Shown: positions 9,114 to 18,528, counted from the stretch's first letter. The stretch is 64,000 nucleotides of DNA from Marinigracilibium pacificum (GCF_012926615.1 NZ_JABBNU010000002.1:248001-312000); one strand, 5' to 3'. Program-made: numbers and translations. Notes: a model not told the origin generated them from the letters alone.

Positions 9114-9653
9114 ATCTATATCGTTTAAATGTGACAGGACATATAATTTAATTCAAATTGTTTAAAAAGTATAAATATTTATTAAAATATTTAAAATAAA
9201 TTTTAAAGTGTTTTATAAGTATTGTTAATGGAATAAAATGTCTTGTGAGATAGAAATTAATTAAATTATAAAGTATTCCAGATGGGACTAGCAAACTTGA
9301 ATGAATATAAAGATCAAATTAAAGTGATAGGGTAGGAAAGGTTTAATGCTTGTTAGTTGATAATATTCATAAAGATCTTCAGTTAAGTTTTAAGTTTTGT
9401 TTAGAACCAGTTTAAGTCAAAGCATTATGCTTTGACTTTTTTATTTAAACCTTTCGTAAATCTGATCTTATTTACTTTTTAAGGAAATTTATAATTATGA
9501 TTCTTTTGCAAGCATGTCCGGTAATTAATTAGTGCTGATTATGTTAATCATATGTAAAATTTCAATATTAAATTTTGTTTTATTTAGTTGATATGCCTTT
9601 GATTGGTTAAATTAATTATATAATTATCTACTATTTAAAAACACGTTCACGCT
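9114..9653. other. 540-bp intergenic region with an unassigned terminator
   Basis: No protein-coding frame of credible composition is visible on either strand. The region is very AT-rich up to about 9240, slightly less so from 9280 to 9410, and contains a strong plus-strand terminator at 9414-9442. The stretch 9443-9653 should carry the promoter and leader of the secreted protein gene starting at 9654. Confidence 0.6.
9414..9442 (+). terminator. strong terminator without an assigned gene
   Basis: Perfect 11-bp stem (9414-9424 AAGTCAAAGCA with 9428-9438), three-base loop, then T-run to 9442. The T-run is on the plus strand only. No plus-strand gene lies between here and 8870, so it ends either a long 3' extension of the exchanger transcript or an unannotated small RNA. 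Confidence 0.8.
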
Positions 9654-10034
9654 ATGAAAACATACAGTTATACTTTGTTGATACTCTTTTTTTTAAGTGT
9701 ATCTATCCCAAACATTTCTGCTCAAACAGGTGACCTGACGAAGAATGATGTTCTGACAGCCATGAATAAGTTTGATGGTCTTGGTTTAAGTCAGGAAAAA
9801 GAAAATGAACTTATTGAAACAAATAGAGGTATCGTTGATGATATGTTTGAAATTGCGAATACCAATCAAAGTGAAGATAGGAAAATAGAGTTATTTAAAG
9901 ACGCCAAAGAGCGAAACTTGAATAAGCTTAATGATGTTTTGGACGATAAGACCTTAAAGAAATACAAAAAGAAAGTTAAAAAAGAATTAAAGCCGTTTAA
10001 AAGAAGGGCAAAATTTATAGGCTGGATTTTATAA
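9654..10034 (+). CDS. small secreted helical protein
   Basis: A 126-residue protein with a clear signal peptide (residues 1-23, ending NISAQ). The mature part is helical and highly charged: FDGLGLSQEKENELIETNRGI near 40-60, then EDRKIELFKDAKERNLNKLNDVLDD, then a very basic tail (KKYKKKVKKELKPFKRRAKF). The layout recalls the CpxP/Spy-like or LTxxQ-type periplasmic proteins often found in Bacteroidota, but the motif itself is absent, so the family is unassigned. It is monocistronic with its own terminator. Confidence 0.7.
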   Translation: MKTYSYTLLILFFLSVSIPNISAQTGDLTKNDVLTAMNKFDGLGLSQEKENELIETNRGIVDDMFEIANTNQSEDRKIELFKDAKERNLNKLNDVLDDKTLKKYKKKVKKELKPFKRRAKFIGWIL

Positions 10035-10068
10035 GAAGTTGAATTAGAGAAATAAATTATAATCAATT

Positions 10069-10100
10069 GCCATGACTGTAAGCCAGGTCATGGCTTTTTT
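10069..10100 (+). terminator. terminator of the small secreted protein gene
   Basis: Perfect 8-bp stem GCCATGAC (10069-10076) with 10087-10094, ten-base loop, followed by six Ts on the plus strand. Confidence 0.8.
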
Positions 10101-10134
10101 ATTTGATATCATCTATAGTTTATAGGAAATCGAG

Positions 10135-10797
10135 TTAAATCAAAATATATTTTACCATCATAATATAATGTAATAGACTACCGGTTATTACGAATAGATG
10201 CCAAATAAAATGTGCGTACTTTAATTTTTTATCTAGAATGTAAAAGATAATACCAAATGTATATGCGAATCCGCCAGCTGCTAATAACTTGAATGCAGGT
10301 TCTGATAAGGAGGATTTTAATAATTCAATATCAAAGATTATTATCCATCCCATGATTGCATACATGAGTGTGGAAATAAGCTTGAACCTTCCCGTAAAAA
10401 ATATTTTTATGACAATACCTATTATTGCCATACTCCATTGGATGATAAAGTATATCCATCCTTTTGCACCACCAATACTGATAAGTAGGACAGGTGTATA
10501 GGTACCGGCTATTAATAGGTAAATCCCACAGTGATCAAGTATCTTGAAAATGTATTTAGCTTTCTCGTGTTTAAGTCCATGATAAAAGGAAGAAAAAATA
10601 TAAAGTAAAACTAAGCTTATACCGTAGAATAGTGCACCAAAAAGACTCCAATCTTTCTCACTTTTAATTCCAAAAAATATAAGTATTATAAATCCACCAA
10701 TTGCAACTATGGCTGTTATTCCATGTGAGAGGGTATTTAGAAATTCTTCGTTTTTTGTAGCAGATTCAGTCTTATCTTCTTTCACTTTCCCATTCAT
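10135..10797 (-). CDS. hemolysin III / PAQR family membrane protein
   Basis: A 220-residue seven-helix membrane protein of the hemolysin III (YqfA, bacterial PAQR) family. The family's conserved residues are present: EEFLNTLSHG near the N-terminus, SSFYHG at the end of helix two, DHCGIYLLIAGTYTP at helix three-four, and HFIWHLFVITGSLLHY in the last helix; these His and Asp residues form the metal site in PAQR hydrolases. The physiological role in bacteria is unclear; membrane-lipid homeostasis is most often proposed. Monocistronic. Confidence 0.9.
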   Translation of the reverse strand: MNGKVKEDKTESATKNEEFLNTLSHGITAIVAIGGFIILIFFGIKSEKDWSLFGALFYGISLVLLYIFSSFYHGLKHEKAKYIFKILDHCGIYLLIAGTYTPVLLISIGGAKGWIYFIIQWSMAIIGIVIKIFFTGRFKLISTLMYAIMGWIIIFDIELLKSSLSEPAFKLLAAGGFAYTFGIIFYILDKKLKYAHFIWHLFVITGSLLHYIMMVKYILI

Positions 10798-10875
10798 TTA
10801 TCTGAGGTAAAACTAAATCAAGAATTTCAATCTAACTCATAAATTGAAGGCTCAATAATGAAAGATAGCCGGAGA

Positions 10876-11478
10876 TTATGATTGTTTATCTAAATGACTG
10901 GAAGTTCTGATCTTTCCATTTTTCTTATCATATAAAATCAAAACTGCCAATAGACTTATAAATATAAATGCTGCCAAGAATTTATTATATGCAGTAATGC
11001 GACCGAAAAATCCTGATGTTTTATCAGTTAAAAGAATAATGGTCTGAAAAATATAATAGTTGATGTTCAAAATAATAATTACTTCAACTAATCGAACAGT
11101 CCAATGATGCTGTTTTAAGAGCATTACCCCTCCAATAATATTTATCAAGCCAATTATAATTCCAAATAAACAAAAGTTTCGCATCCATTTTATTAATAAT
11201 GAAGATGGCTTTTCCTGCTCAAACTGGCTTAAGTTCGAGGCTGAGTTTTTTTTGTTTTCTAATTCATGGTTTAGAAGCTCATTTTGTTTTTGAGATGAAT
11301 TTGTTACTTGCCTTGAATTCAGGCTGTCCATCTTTACAGAAATACTTTTAAATGATGAATTGCTCAATTCAGAATTATTGTTATTGAGCATTGTATAATT
11401 AGAAATTAGGCCAAACGATCCCAGAAGAATTAATAAAATTCCCACTGTGATTCCCCATTGTGGTGCTTCGGTTTTCAT
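10876..11478 (-). CDS. unknown four-helix membrane protein
   Basis: A 200-residue protein with hydrophobic helices at about 9-29, 99-119, 127-150 and 166-186. Between the first and second helix is a polar Ser/Asn/Lys-rich loop of about 65 residues (NNNNSELSNSSFKS..., QKQNELLNHELENKK), probably extracytoplasmic or a coiled segment. No family is recognised. It sits alone between the hemolysin III gene and the lipoprotein hydrolase. Confidence 0.7.
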   Translation of the reverse strand: MKTEAPQWGITVGILLILLGSFGLISNYTMLNNNNSELSNSSFKSISVKMDSLNSRQVTNSSQKQNELLNHELENKKNSASNLSQFEQEKPSSLLIKWMRNFCLFGIIIGLINIIGGVMLLKQHHWTVRLVEVIIILNINYYIFQTIILLTDKTSGFFGRITAYNKFLAAFIFISLLAVLILYDKKNGKIRTSSHLDKQS

Positions 11479-11622
11479 ACTGCGTTACTTTTAAAACCGA
11501 ATGATTATAATTAAAAAGTTGGCCTCTTATAATAAATATACTAAAATTTCGTTTTAGGCCGAAGTTATTTTGAAGTTATGTTGTTCTAATGTCTTTAATA
11601 TGAGTCTCTTACATTGTTATAT

Positions 11623-12696
11623 TTACATTTTTTGAAATTCATCTGAATCTACAGTATTGATGAATTGAATTAATCCTTCAAAAAATGTTTTTTGATCATC
11701 ATATTGAGATAGGTGGCTTCCCTGAGGGCATAATAAGAAGTCAGCAAATGGTATTTCTGAAGCCATCCATTCCATATGCTTAGGGTCCATTGTATCATGT
11801 TTACTTCCTATTACCAGAGTAGGGACTTTTATATCGGAGATATCATCAGATCGATCCCAGTTTTTAAGTGTAGCATCTCCTGAAATACCAAATTCGCTAT
11901 ACCCCTGCATATAAACATAAATTTCAGGATTCAGATGTTTTAAAGCCCTGTTTACAGCCTCAGGCCATTGGTTGATAGGTTTTCTTAAAACATGTTGTGT
12001 ATAGTGGTGGTTCATGAGTAATTCAGCATACCTGGGATTTTCAAAATCCTGATTCTTTTCGATATTCATAATTTCTTGTAAAACATCAGCGGGAAGTTGT
12101 GGTCCTAAAACTTCATGAGCGTAATTATTATACTCAGGAATGCTAGCCATCATATTGCTAATAATCAGTCCTTTTAAATTAATTTGATGCTTTAAGGTAT
12201 ACTCCATTGCCAGAATACCTCCCCAAGATTGTCCAAATAGATAAAAATTATCCTTGTTTAAATCTAAAGCCACTCTGACCTGTTCTACTTCATCAACAAA
12301 CCGCTTAACATTCCATAATGATGTGTCACTTGGCTGATCGCTATAGTAGGAGCCAAGCTGATCATAATAGATTATTTCAATGCCTTCTTTAGGTATCCAT
12401 GAATTGAAACACTCGTAAATTTCGTGAGTCATACCAGGTCCGCCATGCAATAGAAGTACTTTTTTTGTTGGGTTATTTCCAATAGTTTTAGTCCATACCT
12501 TAAACTCACCTTTTGGAGTGGTGATAGGAATCATCTTAATACCACCATTATAAATCATTTCATTATCCTGATAATCCCAATATTCTTTTAATGTAGTTTC
12601 GTGTTTAGAGGTTTCTATGTTTATATCATTAGTTGTTTCTGAGGTATTACAACCAGTAATTGTAAGGATAGCTAAAACTATTAATTGTTTATACAT
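11623..12696 (-). CDS. proline iminopeptidase-like alpha/beta hydrolase, lipoprotein
   Basis: A 357-residue exported hydrolase. A lipoprotein signal ends LTITGC with Cys16. The alpha/beta-hydrolase core shows the oxyanion-hole motif HGGPG (84-88), nucleophile Ser157 in GQSWGG, and the likely Asp301 (SKHDTMD) and His328 (QGSHLS) of the triad. HGGPG together with GQSWGG is typical of the proline iminopeptidase (S33) family, which removes N-terminal proline, although many relatives are esterases or amidases. It lies just downstream of the S9 peptidase gene on the same strand, which supports a joint role in degrading peptides outside the inner membrane. Confidence 0.87.
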   Translation of the reverse strand: MYKQLIVLAILTITGCNTSETTNDINIETSKHETTLKEYWDYQDNEMIYNGGIKMIPITTPKGEFKVWTKTIGNNPTKKVLLLHGGPGMTHEIYECFNSWIPKEGIEIIYYDQLGSYYSDQPSDTSLWNVKRFVDEVEQVRVALDLNKDNFYLFGQSWGGILAMEYTLKHQINLKGLIISNMMASIPEYNNYAHEVLGPQLPADVLQEIMNIEKNQDFENPRYAELLMNHHYTQHVLRKPINQWPEAVNRALKHLNPEIYVYMQGYSEFGISGDATLKNWDRSDDISDIKVPTLVIGSKHDTMDPKHMEWMASEIPFADFLLCPQGSHLSQYDDQKTFFEGLIQFINTVDSDEFQKM

Positions 12697-12730
12697 ATTA
12701 ATTAGGGGTTAAATTAGATGGTGTAGAAAA

Positions 12731-12753
12731 ACTCCGGAGGAAAACTCCGGAGT
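12731..12753 (-). terminator. terminator of the S9 peptidase gene
   Basis: Perfect 9-bp GC-rich stem ACTCCGGAG (12731-12739) with 12745-12753, five-base loop, followed on the minus strand by TTTT. It separates the S9 gene from the downstream proline-iminopeptidase-like gene, although read-through may occur. Confidence 0.75.
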
Positions 12754-12760
12754 AAATGAT

Positions 12761-14710
12761 TTATCCTTCTTGTTTTATTTCTTCTGGTTTATTCTCTACT
12801 TCAGCACCTTGTCCTTTTAGATAGGTATCTAGGAATTCGAGAATTTTACCATAACCTTCTATTTTGTTTTCTTTTTTTACAAAGCCGTGTCCTTCATCAT
12901 CAAATAAAACATACTCAACAGGTACTCCGTTTTTCTTAACTTCAGCAACAATTTCATCTGATTCAACCTGTAAAACTCTTGGGTCATTGGCTCCTTGTAA
13001 TACCATAATCGGTTTTTTAACATTTTCAGCATGAAATAGGGGTGATATCTCATATAGCCTAACAGAGTCTTCAGAAAAAGGATCTCCTAATTCTTCATAA
13101 AGAGCTTCTCGTTGTGCTTCCCAGTAAGGAGGTATAGATTTAAGCGTTCTTAACCAGTTTGTAACTCCAAAGATATTTACTCCAACATCAAATTCTTCCG
13201 GAGCAAAGGTCATTGCAGCCATGGTCATATATCCTCCATAACTACCTCCGATTATACCAATTTTTTCAGGGTCAATATAAGATTGTTCTGCTAACCATTT
13301 TTTACCCCAAATACAATCTTTCAAATCTTTATCCCCATGATTTTTGTCATCCATTTTATAAAAAGACTTACCATAGCCACTACTGCCTCTATTATTTACA
13401 GCAAGAATAGCATAACCATGATTTACCAGATATTGAATCAAGGAAAAATAACTTTGTCTGGATTGACCACCAGGCCCGCCATGGACCCACACAAGTGCCG
13501 GTACTTTGTTTTCAGCACTTGCAACTTTTGGTTTGTAATAGATTGCAGGAATTTCTATTCCATCAAATGATTTAAATCGAACTACTTCTGCAGAAACCAA
13601 ATCATCAGGATTTATTTCTTCATTTAAGCTATTGGTCATTTTTTTCAGTTCCTCTGTTTCCATATCATAATAATATATGTTGACAGGTGAGTTTGATGAT
13701 CCTACAGCCAGGAGCATTTTTGTTTCACTATCTGCAATAGTTACTCCTAGTACACTACCTCCTTGAAGGTCAGGGAAGTTTACATTCTCATCATTTTCAG
13801 TTTTCTTAATTATAAGTTTATTTTTACCATCTTCATTTATTCCGGTAACTCTGAAAGTGCCATTTTCACTTAAATAGCTGTATGCTACATCCCAGTCAGT
13901 TTGAAATACTTTTGAATGTTCTCCCGTTTCAATGTCATATTTCTTTAAATAGCTAAATTCACTATCATTATCTGTCAGGTAAAAGAATGATTTACTATCC
14001 GTACTGAAGCCTGAGCTTCCGTATGACCCTTTACCTTGAGAGATTTCAGTCATTTTCCCTGATGTCATTTCACGAAGAAACAACTTATTTTCACTTGTGG
14101 TAATAGGTTTTACTAATGCCATATATTTCTCATCGTCTGAAAGTCCGGCATAAAAATATCCTTCATCATTTTTGAAGATCATTTCTGGTTTCCAATTACC
14201 GATATCCATTTTATAAACATCGAAATATTTTGGATCGCGTTTATTTGACCCATATATCATAGATTTTTTATCCTCAGACCAACGGTAAAAGTCAGCTTTC
14301 TCATTTTCGCCAGTTGTTAACTCTTCAGTAGTACCATCACTTTTCAAGATATATAAATGGTCAATCTCATTACCTCCTTTGTCAGCGAAGTAAAGAATAT
14401 CTCCAGTTCCGGGTACAAAACCTTCAACAAATAATGATTCTTCAGTAGAGTTTGTGATTTGTTTTTTTGAACCATCAGCAATATTCATTTCATAAATATT
14501 ATAAATTCCGGTTTCATTGCTGGATACAATGATCTTTGTTTCATCATCGGAAAATTCTGGTCCTCTGTATGATGTTGTAGATTCAAATTGTTCAATAGTA
14601 TAAAGAGAAGGGGTTTCTACTACAGCAGTTGTCTCTTCATTACTAGTACTGTCCTGTCCACAGGATACTAATAGGGCTGATAATACCAGCGTAAAATATC
14701 TGATTTTCAT
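12761..14710 (-). CDS. S9 family (prolyl oligopeptidase-type) peptidase, lipoprotein
   Basis: A 649-residue exported serine peptidase. The lipoprotein signal ends LLVSC with Cys17. Residues about 35-370 form a WD40-like (PD40) beta-propeller with repeats such as FSDDETKIIVSS and WSEDKKSMIYGSN, the gate of the S9C group. The C-terminal alpha/beta-hydrolase has WVHGGPGGQSR (oxyanion loop), the nucleophile elbow GGSYGGYM near residue 489, GANDPRV (Asp) and DEGHGF (His). It should cleave oligopeptides, in the manner of acylaminoacyl or dipeptidyl peptidases, at the cell envelope. The substrate specificity cannot be read from the sequence. Confidence 0.9.
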   Translation of the reverse strand: MKIRYFTLVLSALLVSCGQDSTSNEETTAVVETPSLYTIEQFESTTSYRGPEFSDDETKIIVSSNETGIYNIYEMNIADGSKKQITNSTEESLFVEGFVPGTGDILYFADKGGNEIDHLYILKSDGTTEELTTGENEKADFYRWSEDKKSMIYGSNKRDPKYFDVYKMDIGNWKPEMIFKNDEGYFYAGLSDDEKYMALVKPITTSENKLFLREMTSGKMTEISQGKGSYGSSGFSTDSKSFFYLTDNDSEFSYLKKYDIETGEHSKVFQTDWDVAYSYLSENGTFRVTGINEDGKNKLIIKKTENDENVNFPDLQGGSVLGVTIADSETKMLLAVGSSNSPVNIYYYDMETEELKKMTNSLNEEINPDDLVSAEVVRFKSFDGIEIPAIYYKPKVASAENKVPALVWVHGGPGGQSRQSYFSLIQYLVNHGYAILAVNNRGSSGYGKSFYKMDDKNHGDKDLKDCIWGKKWLAEQSYIDPEKIGIIGGSYGGYMTMAAMTFAPEEFDVGVNIFGVTNWLRTLKSIPPYWEAQREALYEELGDPFSEDSVRLYEISPLFHAENVKKPIMVLQGANDPRVLQVESDEIVAEVKKNGVPVEYVLFDDEGHGFVKKENKIEGYGKILEFLDTYLKGQGAEVENKPEEIKQEG

Positions 14711-14834
14711 GGTTAAAGTTTTTCTATGTTTATTGTTAGTCCCTAATCCTTATTGGTTAGTTACAATTAATTTCTAAACTTTAATCATGAATGTCAAGGC
14801 TATGAATGTATTAATTAGTTGATTATCAATTTAT

Positions 14835-16010
14835 TTACAGCTTGATGAATATTTTTTTTCTGAATAAGTAATACAAAGGAATGAATATAATACCAATATA
14901 AAGAATTGAGTAAAGTGCTGAAGATAGCTTTAAACTGACCCCCAGGTTTTTCATTCCCTCCATGAAATCTTGATTTAGAGAAGTGCCTAAAAACCTATCA
15001 TCATAGAATAGGAATATTAACAAAAAGGATAATACATAGGCCGAAATGGCATTTGCGCCTAAAATTTGGCCAATTTTGATTTTAGAATTAACTTTTTTAA
15101 TATCTAAAATGAAGTAACAAAGTAAAAATGTGAGAGAAGCTAATCCAGTGGTAATCAATACATATGATGGGCTCCATAGATTTTTGTTTAGAGGAATTAA
15201 TGGAGTTAATATTAATGCTAAAATAACCAATATAATTCCTGTGATTGATAAAAATTTTATTCTTGAGTTTTGCGTTGATGTTTTAAACTTTTGAGCAATA
15301 ATTACTCCTGAAAGTGTAGTTACAATAGCAGGAAGTGTAGTAAGTAATCCTTCAGGATCCCATGTTTTTTCATAAAAGATACCTGGTAAAAATTGACGAT
15401 CAATCCAGGCCGCAATATTAGTTCCTGGCTCCAGGTTTGGTTGAATTTTATCTGTAGAAAGTTTTGCAATTTCTACAGCCTCAAATCCTGATGCACGCAA
15501 TATTTTTCCTGTTGCAAGAGCCTCTTTGATTACTTCGTCAATTGGTACTGGGATTACAAGAAGAATGATAGAATAAGCTATTAGAATTATGGAAGATATA
15601 ATTATAAGTGATCTGATATTCAGGTTTATAAATAGGATTGAAGCTACAAAAAAACAAATGGAGATACGTTGAAGTACACCGGCCCATCTCATTTCTGATA
15701 AATCAGGTTTAAAAATAAACCATAAGAAAAGTCCGACGATAAAAATTTTTGCTGACCTCCAAAGTATTTTTTTATATATACTTAAATCAGCCTCACCTGC
15801 TATATTACCTAATGAGTATGAAATTGAAAAGCCTACAATGAATAAGAAAAAAGGAAAAATTAAGTCGGTAGGAGTAAGGCCATGCCAATGAGCATGCTGT
15901 AATGGTGAGTACATGTGTGACCAACTCCCTGGATTGTTCACTATTATCATGGCTGCAATTGTTAAGCCTCTGAAAACATCCAGAGAAAGCAGTCTTTCCT
16001 TTTTGTGCAT
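14835..16010 (-). CDS. HGSNAT / NagX-like membrane acyltransferase (DUF5009 type)
   Basis: A 391-residue membrane protein with about ten helices. The N-terminus RLLSLDVFRGLTIAAMIIVNNPG followed by HAHWHGLTPTDLIFPFFLFIVG is diagnostic of the heparan-alpha-glucosaminide N-acetyltransferase family (human HGSNAT and bacterial NagX), in which the first conserved His/Asp region is thought to carry acetyl groups across the membrane onto an amino sugar. In Bacteroidota these genes usually accompany glycan use, but no glycoside hydrolase is nearby. The gene abuts the TolB-like gene (12-bp gap), so the two form an operon. Confidence 0.85.
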   Translation of the reverse strand: MHKKERLLSLDVFRGLTIAAMIIVNNPGSWSHMYSPLQHAHWHGLTPTDLIFPFFLFIVGFSISYSLGNIAGEADLSIYKKILWRSAKIFIVGLFLWFIFKPDLSEMRWAGVLQRISICFFVASILFINLNIRSLIIISSIILIAYSIILLVIPVPIDEVIKEALATGKILRASGFEAVEIAKLSTDKIQPNLEPGTNIAAWIDRQFLPGIFYEKTWDPEGLLTTLPAIVTTLSGVIIAQKFKTSTQNSRIKFLSITGIILVILALILTPLIPLNKNLWSPSYVLITTGLASLTFLLCYFILDIKKVNSKIKIGQILGANAISAYVLSFLLIFLFYDDRFLGTSLNQDFMEGMKNLGVSLKLSSALYSILYIGIIFIPLYYLFRKKIFIKL

Positions 16011-16022
16011 ATAAAAATATTA

Positions 16023-16880
16023 TTAATCTCTTAAAAATCTTGGATCGCCATCAAAGCTACTGGAAAGGATTAATGGCATGGTTTTACCCGAGTCGATAAG
16101 ATACAAAAAAAGATCCCATTGTCCATTTTTGTTACTTGAAAAACATATTGATCTTCCATCAGGAGACCATCTTCCGATAAGTTCCCAATCCGGACTGTTT
16201 GTTATATTTTTTAAGCTTTGATCTGTTAAATCGTAAATATATATTTCCATGTTATTGTTTCCGTCTCTACCAGAACTAAAAAGTATTTTATTACCATCGG
16301 GGCTAACCTCTGAGCGTTCATCTACAGCTGGGTGGTTAGTAATATTGGATATCCGATTATTATTAAAATAAAGTACATAAACGTCCATATTCCCACTTGA
16401 GTTATTTGAAAAAGTTATACCGGATTCATCAGGAAACCATGAAGGCATATAAGAATCTCCTTCCATTAATTCTGTTAGATTAACAGCCTTTTCATTGTAA
16501 TCATTTAATAAAAAGATATTTCCGTTACATGAATAAAGCATTTTTCCAGAAACGGGACCATAACGCATGTTTTTATCATCGAGCGCACACTCTTTAGGTT
16601 GAGGGAGTTCTGTAGTTTTACCAGAAATTAAATCAATACTTTGCCTGTAGTAGGTGTTATTTTCTTCTTTAAGAATTGATATGGTAGAATTGTTAATTAT
16701 TGTAGGACTGTATTCATTGGCTTCTGAATTTGTGATTTGAGTAGATGTGCCTGATTTAAAATCATATAAGAATATATCAGAATTCCCATTTCTATCGGAT
16801 GTGAATACTAGTTTATGCTGAGCAGAAATATTGAAACCCAGAGATATACTGATCAATATGCTGATTACTTTAGTTTTCAT
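16023..16880 (-). CDS. TolB-like secreted beta-propeller protein
   Basis: A 285-residue protein with a signal peptide (1-20, ending ISAQ) followed by repeated PD40 (WD40-like) blades: LVFTSDRNGNSDIFLYDF, ITFSNNSSGNMDVYVLYF, ILFSSGRDGNNNMEIYIYDL and ICFSSNKNGQWDLFLYLI. The D-x-N/G-x-DI-[FY] signature is that of TolB. The protein lacks the N-terminal TolB domain and is shorter than TolB, so it is a stand-alone periplasmic propeller and not the Tol-Pal component. It is first in an operon with the HGSNAT-like gene. Confidence 0.8.
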   Translation of the reverse strand: MKTKVISILISISLGFNISAQHKLVFTSDRNGNSDIFLYDFKSGTSTQITNSEANEYSPTIINNSTISILKEENNTYYRQSIDLISGKTTELPQPKECALDDKNMRYGPVSGKMLYSCNGNIFLLNDYNEKAVNLTELMEGDSYMPSWFPDESGITFSNNSSGNMDVYVLYFNNNRISNITNHPAVDERSEVSPDGNKILFSSGRDGNNNMEIYIYDLTDQSLKNITNSPDWELIGRWSPDGRSICFSSNKNGQWDLFLYLIDSGKTMPLILSSSFDGDPRFLRD

Positions 16881-16962
16881 TATGATTATGATAATGCAGA
16901 ATTATGTTATGTAGTAATCTAGTGATTTTCAATTAATTAGGACTTATAATAAGTGTAATTTA

Positions 16963-16970
16963 TAATTTTG
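16963..16970 (+). promoter_or_regulatory. candidate -7 promoter element (TAATTTTG)
   Basis: Exact match to the Bacteroidota -7 consensus TAnnTTTG, 61 bases before the small coiled-coil gene's likely ATG. No convincing -33 TTG is seen, so this is tentative. Confidence 0.4.
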
Positions 16971-17038
16971 ATATAAAATATAAATTTTTACAAATGATTT
17001 ATTGCTTTCAGTTTTGCATGACTAAACATTTATATGAA

Positions 17039-17344
17039 ATGAATAATTCATTAAAAGAATTGGAAATCAAAGAGGAGGTTAATTACAAGCTTATTGATGG
17101 TCAGTTTTCTGTAGAAGAAGCTAAGGAGGTATTAAATGCTTTGTATAGAAACAAAATAAGATTCCATCAGGAACAACGATTATCAATTTATGAAAGAGAA
17201 GGTCGTGATACTTCTTCGACTGAGCTTAGAATTGCTGAATTAAAAACTGAAAGAGAAAAGGTTAGAGATCTTCTTAAGTTGATTGAATCTGATGAAGTAG
17301 TTATTCAGATTAATGGCACTATTGATGTGAAAATATTAAAGTGA
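17039..17344 (+). CDS. small charged protein of unknown function
   Basis: From the ATG at 17039 the product has 101 residues; an in-frame ATG at 16994 would add 15 poorly conserved-looking residues. The sequence is helical and charged: LIDGQFSVEEAKEVLNALYRNKIRFH, then ELRIAELKTEREKVRDLLKLIESD, a probable coiled coil, ending in a short beta strand (VVIQINGTIDVKIL). I recognise no family. It is cytoplasmic by composition and monocistronic. Confidence 0.65.
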   Translation: MNNSLKELEIKEEVNYKLIDGQFSVEEAKEVLNALYRNKIRFHQEQRLSIYEREGRDTSSTELRIAELKTEREKVRDLLKLIESDEVVIQINGTIDVKILK

Positions 17345-17364
17345 TATTAAATGTTCATATATAA

Positions 17365-17892
17365 TTAGAATAACTCTTGTTGTGAGCTAACAACTGGAGC
17401 ATTTTCTAATTTAAGTAATGATTTTTTAGTGTTTAATCCACCGGCATACCCAGTCAGGTCACCATCTGAACCTATCACCCGATGGCAAGGGATGATAATA
17501 GCAATTGCGTTGGCACCATTTGCAGATCCGATAGCCCTGATTGCACCTGGATTATTTAGCTTCTTGGAAAGCTCAAGATAGCTGGTTGTTTTACCATAAG
17601 GAATTTTTATTAATTCTTTCCATACTTCTTGCTGGAAGGCAGATCCTGCCATTGAGATAGGAATATTAAACTCTTTCCTTGTTCCTTTGAAATATTCCTC
17701 AAGTTGGGTAATTGTCAATTCACAGATTTCAGATGATTCTTGAATAAATTCAACTGAAAAGTAATTTTTAATTCTATTATCAATTGACTCTCTCATCCTG
17801 CGATATTTCCAATCACATAATACCAAATTGTCCTTATATGAACCAATTACAAGTTCTCCATAAGGTGATTTATAAGTGATTGTTTGTATCAT
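17365..17892 (-). CDS. ogt: methylated-DNA--protein-cysteine methyltransferase
   Basis: A 175-residue suicide DNA-repair protein that transfers the alkyl group from O6-methylguanine to its own cysteine. The active-site motif IPCHRVIG places the acceptor at Cys136. The recognition-helix region is AIRAIGSANGANAI, and SAFQQEVWKELIKIPYGKTTSY is the typical start of the DNA-binding domain. There is no AraC/Ada N-terminal domain, so this is the constitutive Ogt form and not the inducible Ada regulator. It converges on the small upstream gene with a 20-bp gap. Confidence 0.95.
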   Translation of the reverse strand: MIQTITYKSPYGELVIGSYKDNLVLCDWKYRRMRESIDNRIKNYFSVEFIQESSEICELTITQLEEYFKGTRKEFNIPISMAGSAFQQEVWKELIKIPYGKTTSYLELSKKLNNPGAIRAIGSANGANAIAIIIPCHRVIGSDGDLTGYAGGLNTKKSLLKLENAPVVSSQQELF

Positions 17893-17937
17893 AATTTTAG
17901 CGATGAGTTATGTAAATATAATTATAATAAGACAAAA

Positions 17938-17966
17938 AAAGGGATGGCTATTTCAGCCATCCCTTT
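17938..17966 (-). terminator. terminator of the lipocalin-like lipoprotein gene
   Basis: Perfect 12-bp stem (17938-17949 with 17955-17966; core GGGATGGCT), five-base loop, with the flanking A-run giving Ts on the minus strand. It lies 20 bases past the stop of the lipoprotein gene. Confidence 0.85.
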
Positions 17967-17985
17967 AATAATATTTTCGGTAAAA

Positions 17986-18528
17986 TTATTTCGTGAAATA
18001 TATAGTAAAGAATACGTCAGTTTTTATTACCAGCTCTTCAAAAAGCTCATCTGCTTCCTCGTAGTTATATTCTCCTTTTAGTATAAACTCGCTATTGGTT
18101 AATTTTAGAATTTCAAGTGCTGATTCTACACCTTCAGGGTCTTTCATGTAAAATTTGTTACCTTCAATTCTCCATTCACTACCGAAGCCATCAATACTTT
18201 CCATGGTCAGATTTTGTGTTGTTGATTCTCCTATAAATGGTTTAATAGTCAAATCCATTTTGTAATTACCTGTTGCTGTAGCAGTATTAGGTTCTGAACT
18301 AAAACTTACAACCATATTACTTTCGGTAATTTTTCCGGTTATATCAGCAGTTTTTGTGGTTTGACCTTCAAAAATCATATATGCATCACTATCATAATCC
18401 ATGTCAGACAAAGTCCAATTACCTTCAATTTCTTCTTCTTGGATTGCAGGTGCATTTTCCTCTTCTGAACATGAAGAGAAAACTAATAATACAACAAAAA
18501 ATAGGCTTAATGATTTAAATAAATTCAT
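17986..18528 (-). CDS. lipocalin-like lipoprotein, copy A
   Basis: From ATG 18528 the protein has 180 residues; the upstream frame extension is implausible. The lipoprotein signal ends VFSSC (Cys20), followed by SEEENAPAI, then EIEGNWTL, the strand opening common in Bacteroidota lipocalin-like proteins. The remaining sequence is beta-rich with KITESNMVVSFSS and ATATGNYKMDLTI. It probably sits on the outer membrane or periplasmic face. The next upstream gene (18788-19309) is a paralogue with the same layout. A candidate promoter TACATTTG lies 55 bases before the start. Function unknown. Confidence 0.75.
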   Translation of the reverse strand: MNLFKSLSLFFVVLLVFSSCSEEENAPAIQEEEIEGNWTLSDMDYDSDAYMIFEGQTTKTADITGKITESNMVVSFSSEPNTATATGNYKMDLTIKPFIGESTTQNLTMESIDGFGSEWRIEGNKFYMKDPEGVESALEILKLTNSEFILKGEYNYEEADELFEELVIKTDVFFTIYFTK

